Assembly: GCA_964645285.1 (NCBI GenBank)
Contig: CAZYDR010000070.1
Span: forward strand, 1-19,905
Source: JAYZAP01 sp964645285
GTDB lineage: Bacteria > Pseudomonadota > Alphaproteobacteria > JAAXGF01
DNA length: 19,905 nucleotides
Direction: 5' to 3'
Made by a program: the position numbers and the translations under genes. The notes under the pieces were generated by a model. That model was not told the DNA's origin. It saw only the letters and a program-made list of their open reading frames with translations, and ran no database searches. Each line of letters starts with the position of its first letter. Position 1 is the stretch's first letter. Below, in pieces: positions 15,025-19,905 of the stretch.

Positions 15025-15819
15025 CAGCGCCATGTGCGGCCATATTATGAGCATGGCGGTCGTATCCTTCACCATGCCGCCCCATTCAGGGTCCGGCGGC
15101 GGCAGGCCGAGACCGAGAAACCCGAGTACAACGAAGAAGGCGATCACGTGGCCGATGTGCGTACAGGCCTCGGCAAGCAAATCGACGGCAATGTGTTTTG
15201 GCCTGTCGCCGCGAACCCCGTCCGCATCGGTTGAAACCTGACCACGCGAAACCGACGCCAGTCGGCGTATGGAACGGCCGATGCTGGGCGACAAGAAAAT
15301 CATTGCCGCCACGATGACAGCCCGCGCCGACGGTCCAAATGACATGACTATAAGGATGTAGAGAATCAGTGTGGGCAATGACAGCAGGGTATCGGCCAGA
15401 AAGTCGATGAGCGTTTCCACCCATCCGCCGACGATTCCTATCAAGCCGCCCAGGGCATAGGCGCAGAATACCGCTATCGACGCCACGATGAGCAACGTGC
15501 CTGCGCCTGACGCGAGGCGCGAAATCATGTCACGCCCGAGGTGATCGGTGCCGAGCAGGTGGCCGTTGCCGGGGGTAGGGTCAGCGAGCGCCGCGAAGTT
15601 CTGCATGTTCGGGTCGTAATTCGTAATCGCCGGCACAAAGATCGCCACAATCACCCAAAACATGACCAGCGCAGCGCCGACGAACGTGAGCGGCGATAGA
15701 GGAAATAATCGATGCTGTCGGGTCGTGCCTTCGCCGGGCGGTTCACCAGGCGAAGCCGATGCGAAGTCACGGTCGAGGGATACGGTGATGGCGCCGCCGA
15801 GGTATCGGGCGGCTACCAA
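14857..15819 (-). pseudogene. ABC transporter permease, DppC/NikC type, C-terminus altered by a junction
   Basis: Inner-membrane subunit of a peptide/nickel-type importer. An N-terminal helix (FVGAALVMFWVIVAIFVPAI) is followed by the family segment LADPTPGNGHLLGTDHLGRDMISRL. Core helices and the C-terminal VVLGFLGLGLPPPDPEWGGM come next. The coupling loop is weak (ADGVRGDRPKHIAVDLL), and the stretch before the next helix looks about ten residues short. Family-like sequence ends at NLLAEGLRRTAAKA near 14940. The frame then runs into the antisense of the EAL gene, so the natural stop is lost. The start at TTG 15819 lies inside the preceding gene and overlaps it by seven bases, where a run of seven T probably hides a frameshift. 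No ATPase or binding-protein gene is present nearby. Confidence 0.7.
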
Positions 15820-16754
15820 AAAAATATGGCCACGACCGCTGCAGCCTCGGCCATAGCGATGTCACCGAAAAATGTGGTCTCGATCAGCATGCGGCCGAAG
15901 CCGGGGTAGGCGAATATTACTTCGATCACCACAATGCTGGTTAGCAGCCAAGGCAGTTTCGGCAGGATTGTCCGGGCTGACACGATTGTCGCGTCGCGCC
16001 AGACCCTTCCTTTGTACGGCGGATGCTCGGGACCCTCGGTCCGGATGGACGGTCTGGTCGCCAACTCGATGATCGACCCTCGTACCGTGGTCGCAATTTG
16101 GCCCAACCAATACAAAACCAATGCGATTACCGGCAGGACCATTTGGGAAGCGACCGGCCACTCGGCAGTCGGTACGAGGGTACTGGGGCCGGGGAGCCAA
16201 CCGAGCCACACCACGAAAATCGCCATCAGGAGAATTGCCGAGGCGAACTCCGGGATCGAGCCCAGGGTGATGCCGGTAAGCGATAGCCCACGGTCGATGA
16301 GAGCGTCCTCACGGGTACCCGACAGCACTCCGACAACCACAGACAGTGGCACGATGATGGCGAACGCGATGCCCGCCAGTATCGCCGTGGCGCCGAGTCG
16401 GCCCCACAGAACATCGTTGACCGGCGCTTGGTAGAGCGACGAGTGACCGAAGTTGCCAAAATACTGGTGACCGCGCCGGTCGGTGAATCCCAGATTTAGT
16501 TCGGGGTTCGCCAACGGATCCTTGATGACGCCGGTAAGCACGCCGAGCCACCGCCCGTAACGGACGAATAACGGGGCATCGAGCTCCAACTTCTCGAAGA
16601 GGAAGTCCTTAGACGCCTGGCTGGCGTACGGGCCAAGGGTCTTACTTGTGACGTGGCGCGGCGAATACTCCGATGCGGCGAATACAAGGAACGACGCCGC
16701 GACGATCAACGCCAGCGCCCGAACGAAACGTTTCAGGAGCATCATCCGTGACAT
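15813..16754 (-). CDS. ABC transporter permease, DppB/NikB type
   Basis: Inner-membrane subunit that pairs with the DppC-type permease. The chosen start is ATG 16754 with GGAG nine bases upstream; TTG 16775 is also open. An N-terminal helix (RALALIVAASFLVFAAS) is followed by a long periplasmic part with LELDAPLFVRYGRWL and DLGFxS-like GNFGHSSLY, then the permease core VLWGRLGATAILAGIAFAI, GSIPEFASAILLM and PVIALVLYWLGQIA. FAYPGFGRMLIETTFFGDI is the conserved C-terminal signature. It ends abruptly as AIFFW at TAG 15813. One more T in the T7 run would continue into VAARYLGGAITVSLDRDF, which resembles the normal end of this family, so the gene is probably shortened by a one-base error or mutation. 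Confidence 0.8.
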   Translation of the reverse strand: MSRMMLLKRFVRALALIVAASFLVFAASEYSPRHVTSKTLGPYASQASKDFLFEKLELDAPLFVRYGRWLGVLTGVIKDPLANPELNLGFTDRRGHQYFGNFGHSSLYQAPVNDVLWGRLGATAILAGIAFAIIVPLSVVVGVLSGTREDALIDRGLSLTGITLGSIPEFASAILLMAIFVVWLGWLPGPSTLVPTAEWPVASQMVLPVIALVLYWLGQIATTVRGSIIELATRPSIRTEGPEHPPYKGRVWRDATIVSARTILPKLPWLLTSIVVIEVIFAYPGFGRMLIETTFFGDIAMAEAAAVVAIFFW

Positions 16755-16882
16755 GCCAGCCGACTCCGTTTTCAAGGCGGGTAGTGTAGCAATTGTGACG
16801 GACTGTGTGAATTGCTAACTCTACTATTCGTCGAACCGTATTGATGCTCAAGATATGCGTGAGGACCGGATAGACCGCCGTC

Positions 16883-18308
16883 CTACGTCGCCGTTCCCCC
16901 CACCGTGAGGCCATCGACCAGCAGGGCCGGCAGGCCGACGCCGACGGGCACGCCCTGGCCGTTCTTGCCGCAGGTGCCGATGCCCGGGTCGAGGGCCATG
17001 TCGTTGCCGATGGCGGTGACCCTGGTTAACACGTCGGGGCCGTTGCCGATGAGCGAGGCGCCCTTGACCGGGGCGCCGATCTTGCCGTTCTCGATGAGGT
17101 AGGCCTCCGAGGCCGAGAACACGAACTTGCCCGACGTAATATCGACCTGGCCGCCGCCGAAGTTGACCGCGTAGAGGCCCTTCTTGACGCCGGCGACGAT
17201 GTCCTCGGGGGCGCGGTCGCCGGCCTCCATATAGGTGTTGGTCATGCGCGGCATGGGGGCGTGGGCGAAGCTTTGGCGGCGGCCGTTGCCGGTCGGCGCC
17301 ATGTTCATGAGCCGGGCATTCTGGCGGTCGTGGAGATAGCCGGTGAGGATGCCGTCCTCGATCAGCACTGTGCGCCCGGTGGGGGTGCCCTCGTCGTCGA
17401 CGGTCAGGGAGCCGCGGCGGTCGGTCAGGGTGCCGTCATCGACCACGGTGACCCCCGGAGCCGCCACCCGCTCACCCATGAGGCCGGCGAAGGCCGAGGT
17501 CTTCTTGCGGTTGAAGTCGCCTTCGAGGCCGTNNNNNNNNNNGCAGGATACCGGGCCAGCCGGGGCCCAGTACAACTTCCATCTCGCCGGCCGGGGCGGG
17601 TTGTGATTCCAGGTTGACCAGAGCTTGGCGCAGGGCCTCATCGGCCTGGGCCTGCCAGCTTTCCGGTTGCAGCCAGGCATGGTAGGCGCCGCGCCCGCCA
17701 ACTCCGTGGCTGCCCGATTCCATGCGGTCGCCGTCGCCGGCCACCACGCTGACGTTGAGCCGCACCAGGGGCCGCAGGTCGCCGACCCGGGAGCCGTCGG
17801 CGCGGATAATCTCCACCGCCTGCCATTCGCCGGTCAACGAGGCCATGACTTGGCGGACCCGGGAGTCCTTGGCCCGGGCATAGGCGTCGATATCGGCCAG
17901 CAGCTTGACCTTGGCGGCGAAGTCGACCTCGCCGAGCGGGTTGGCCCCACTATAGAGAGCCTGATTGGTGCCGGTCGGTCCTTCGGCCACGGCGCCCGAA
18001 TGGCCGGCGCGCACCGCCTGGACCGTCTTCGAAGCCCGGGCCATGGCGTCCTCGCTGAGTTCGGAGGCATGGGCGTAGCCGGTGGCCTCGCCGGCCACCG
18101 CGCGCAGACCGAAACCCTGGGTGGTGTCGAAGCTGGCGGTTTTGAGCATGCCATCGTCAAAGCCGAGGCCTTCGGACTGGCGATATTCAAGGAACAACTC
18201 GCCATCATCGGCGCCGGCCAGGGCCTCGCCCACCAGCCCCTCGACGCGGCCGCGGTCGAGTCCGGCGCGGGTGAAGAACAAGTCGTCGCTATTCGGCTGG
18301 TCGGTCAT
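16883..18308 (-). CDS. tldD: TldD metalloprotease, interrupted by an assembly gap at the metal site
   Basis: With TldE/PmbA this forms a heterodimeric zinc protease that trims unfolded peptides and modified peptide precursors. ATG 18308 has GAGGAG about six bases upstream. The N-terminal half includes LFLEYRQSEGLGFDDG and FGLRAVAGEATGYAH, the central strand EMEVVLGPGWPGIL, then ten N at 17533-17542, then GLEGDFNRKKTSAFAG in a different frame. TldD proteins have LHEAVGHG exactly there, carrying the HExxxH zinc ligands. Restoring 18 bases instead of 10 puts both halves in one frame of 477 residues, near the E. coli length of 481. The C-terminal half (MTNTYMEAGDR, GGGQVDITSGKFVFSASEAY, TCGKNGQGVPVGVG) is complete. 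Divergent from coxB. Confidence 0.93.
17533..17542. other. tldD: Assembly gap (ten N) inside tldD
   Basis: A run of exactly ten N replaces the codons for the HExxxH motif. The length looks like a placeholder: the flanks need a gap of 3n bases to share a frame, and 18 fits the family sequence. Confidence 0.95.
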
Positions 18309-18678
18309 GGTTGGCTCCTCGGGCGGATTGGTTGCCTATAACATAGGGTGTAGGACGGCAAAAAACACCGCGACAGTTGCCTCTTCCAAAAGCGAATGAA
18401 TTGCAGTCGCGAATAGCTGGAAAAGTGGCCGTGAGAGCCGCTCACGCTATTGTGATTCGTGATCTCGTGTTGTAGGTTCCGCTCGACGAAGAGGGGTCGA
18501 TCAGGAGCAGGCTTGGAAGCGCGTTCACGGGCAGAATTTGTATCGTAGCGGGTATACGTCCGGAGGGGCGGGGCTTGGTTCGGTGTGTGATCGCCAACGA
18601 TACCGTTGGCGGGCATGGTTGTTGGCGTGGTCATCCGGGCCAGGCAATACTTGTGGAATAGTGACGGGGTATAGAGGT
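18309..18678. promoter_or_regulatory. Divergent intergenic region between tldD and coxB
   Basis: These 370 bases hold no convincing gene, though a frame runs in from 18538 into coxB. For tldD on the minus strand, TTTGCC (18357-18362) and TATAGG (18335-18340) with a 16-base spacer form a weak promoter candidate. The coxB side is GC-rich and contains the hairpin listed at 18592. No clear promoter was found for coxB. Confidence 0.35.
18592..18611. repeat. Perfect 8-bp hairpin with ATAC loop upstream of coxB
   Basis: CGCCAACG (18592-18599) pairs perfectly with CGTTGGCG (18604-18611) around ATAC, 67 bases ahead of the coxB start. GTTGGCG is repeated once more just downstream at about 18621-18627. 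The position suits an operator or leader hairpin for the oxidase operon. It has the same stem length and loop as the hairpin at 3117. Confidence 0.5.
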
Positions 18679-19524
18679 ATGTCGCTGAGCAAAAAAATAT
18701 GGGGCCTGATGGTTGCCATGGGAATGATGACGTTGGGCGGCACTGTCGTCAGCGCCAGTCAGGCGGTGCCCTGGCAGATCGGCTTTCAGGAAGCGGCAAC
18801 GCCGGTTATGCGTCAGGTTCTTGAATTCAATGATCTTTTATTGACGATTATCATCTCAATTGTCATTTTCGTGGTGGCGCTTCTGTTCTACACCATGCAT
18901 CGTTTCAGCGCGACGCGGAACCCGGAGCCCTCGAAGACTACCCACAACACGGTGATCGAGGTCATCTGGACGGTGATTCCGATCATGATTCTGATCGTCA
19001 TCGCCATTCCGTCGTTCAAGCTGCTCTACTTCCAGGATCGCATGGTCGATGCCGAGATGACCATCAAGGCGGTCGGCCACCAGTGGTACTGGACTTACGA
19101 GTACCCGGACCACGACGACCTGACGTTCGACGCGCTGATGATCGCCGACGAGGATATCGAGGACGGTCAGGCTCGGCTGCTCGAGACCGACAATCGGGTG
19201 GTTGTTCCGGTCGGCATCAACATCAGGCTGCTGACCACCGCCGACGACGTTATCCACGCCTGGGCGATTCCCGCCTTCGGCATCAAAATTGACGCCACGC
19301 CGGGACGGGTCAACGAGAGTTGGTTCCGCGTCGAAAAAGAAGGCGTCTACTACGGCCAGTGCTCGGAGCTTTGCGGCGTTTATCACGGCTTCATGCCGAT
19401 CACCGTCGAAGTGCTTTCAAAGGAAGCCTTCGCCGCCTGGCTGATTGAAGCCAAGGAAGAGTTCGCCAGTAACAGCGTGCCAGCCACGACTGTGGCCGAC
19501 GCCGCGTCCGACAGCGTGTTTTAG
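18679..19524 (+). CDS. coxB: Cytochrome c oxidase subunit II
   Basis: Carries the CuA centre that accepts electrons from cytochrome c in the aa3-type terminal oxidase. ATG 18679 opens a 281-residue protein with a cleavable signal (MSLSKKIWGLM to about VVSASQA). Two membrane helices follow (LLTIIISIVIFVVALLFY and VIWTVIPIMILIVIAIP). HQWYWTYEYPD is the conserved aromatic electron-entry patch. The cupredoxin domain has the CuA ligands in DVIHAWAIPAFG and CSELCGVYHGFMP (two Cys, Glu, two His, Met). All ligands are present. AGAGGT immediately before the start and GACGGGG further up are possible ribosome sites. The frame is open upstream to 18538 but without family sequence. coxA follows after 16 bases. 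Confidence 0.97.
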   Translation: MSLSKKIWGLMVAMGMMTLGGTVVSASQAVPWQIGFQEAATPVMRQVLEFNDLLLTIIISIVIFVVALLFYTMHRFSATRNPEPSKTTHNTVIEVIWTVIPIMILIVIAIPSFKLLYFQDRMVDAEMTIKAVGHQWYWTYEYPDHDDLTFDALMIADEDIEDGQARLLETDNRVVVPVGINIRLLTTADDVIHAWAIPAFGIKIDATPGRVNESWFRVEKEGVYYGQCSELCGVYHGFMPITVEVLSKEAFAAWLIEAKEEFASNSVPATTVADAASDSVF

Positions 19525-19540
19525 GGTAAGGGGAAGCGAT

Positions 19541-19905
19541 ATGAGCGATCACGGAAACACGGCGGCGGACGCCCATCACGACCATCACCCCACGGACTGG
19601 CGGCGCTGGCTGTTCTCGACCAACCACAAGGACATCGGCACGATGTATCTTGTGTTCGCCATCATCATGGGCCTGGTTGGCGGCATCCTGTCACTGCTGC
19701 TCCGCCTTGAACTGCAGGCCCCCGGCATGCAGTTCTTCGGCGTGAATTACCAACTCTTCAACGTGTTGGTCAGCGCCCACGGCCTGATCATGGTATTCTT
19801 CATGGTCATGCCGGCGTTTATCGGCGGTTTCGGCAACTGGATCGTGCCGTTGATGATCGGCGCCCCCGACATGGCCTTCCCGCGCATGAACAACATCAGC
19901 TTCTG
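19541..19905 (+). CDS. coxA: Cytochrome c oxidase subunit I, N-terminal part (runs off the window)
   Basis: The catalytic heme-copper subunit of the aa3-type oxidase; only the first 121 codons are in the window. ATG 19541 has AAGGGGAAG about eight bases ahead. A His-rich leader (DAHHDHHPTDWRRW) precedes WLFSTNHKDIGTMYL, the universal opening of the family. The first helix is IIMGLVGGILSLLL, and the second contains SAHGLIMVFFMVMPAF, whose His is a low-spin heme a ligand. GGFGNWIVPLMIGAPDMAF follows. The intact motifs suggest a normal gene continuing to the right, co-transcribed with coxB. Confidence 0.97.
   Translation, partial: MSDHGNTAADAHHDHHPTDWRRWLFSTNHKDIGTMYLVFAIIMGLVGGILSLLLRLELQAPGMQFFGVNYQLFNVLVSAHGLIMVFFMVMPAFIGGFGNWIVPLMIGAPDMAFPRMNNISF

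Noticed and set aside
15813..15825. Programmed -1 frameshifting at the T7 run of the permease genes
   Set aside because: In the zero frame the site reads A UUU UUU U, which is not the standard slippery heptamer, and no downstream stimulator was evident. A sequencing or mutational indel is simpler.

Overview
The window is GC-rich chromosomal DNA, most likely from an alphaproteobacterium, possibly of the Rhodospirillales. Support comes from tldD divergent from coxB-coxA, the LysE-family exporter, a class I methyltransferase beside a glutathione S-transferase, and coding style. The assignment is by resemblance only. No rRNA, tRNA, CRISPR array or complete insertion sequence was seen.

Layout: 215-1180 metA (methionine synthesis). 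1200-1949 (-) methyltransferase. 2067-2675 glutathione S-transferase. 2691-3194 deleted remnant of an undecaprenyl-phosphate sugar transferase. 3146-4420 (-) exported Sel1-ankyrin protein split by an in-frame TAA. 4465-8808 (-) surface-glycan locus: gmd, fcl, a GmhB-like HAD phosphatase, a 43-codon reading frame, a truncated methyltransferase joined to a phage terminase fragment, then gmhA. 8978-9496 (-) macro-domain protein. 9652-11241 gamma-glutamyltransferase. 11290-12226 fatty acid desaturase with a one-base frameshift. 12230-12859 LysE-family exporter. 12856-13268 (-) unknown frameshifted gene. 13609-15024 PAS-GGDEF-EAL protein with degenerate motifs and no 3' end. 14857-16754 (-) two dipeptide/nickel-type ABC permeases, the second also losing its end. 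16883-18308 (-) tldD interrupted by a run of N. 18679 to the right edge coxB and the start of coxA.

The glycan genes are tightly overlapped and probably one transcript. They would supply a GDP-6-deoxyhexose (GDP-fucose type) and perhaps a heptose precursor for the cell envelope. The sugar transferase remnant at 2691 belongs to the same theme. coxB-coxA begin an aa3-type terminal oxidase operon.

The most striking property is how many genes are broken. There are gene-to-gene junctions near 2769, 3062, 5715 and 14940, a nonsense codon at 3995, one-base shifts near 12075, 13030 and 15820, and an assembly gap on the TldD metal site. Some may be sequencing or assembly faults (homopolymers, N run) and others real gene decay. 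Read mapping would separate the two. I did not find a convincing new defence or mobile system. The best leads are the glycan locus with its phage scar and the exported Sel1-ankyrin protein.
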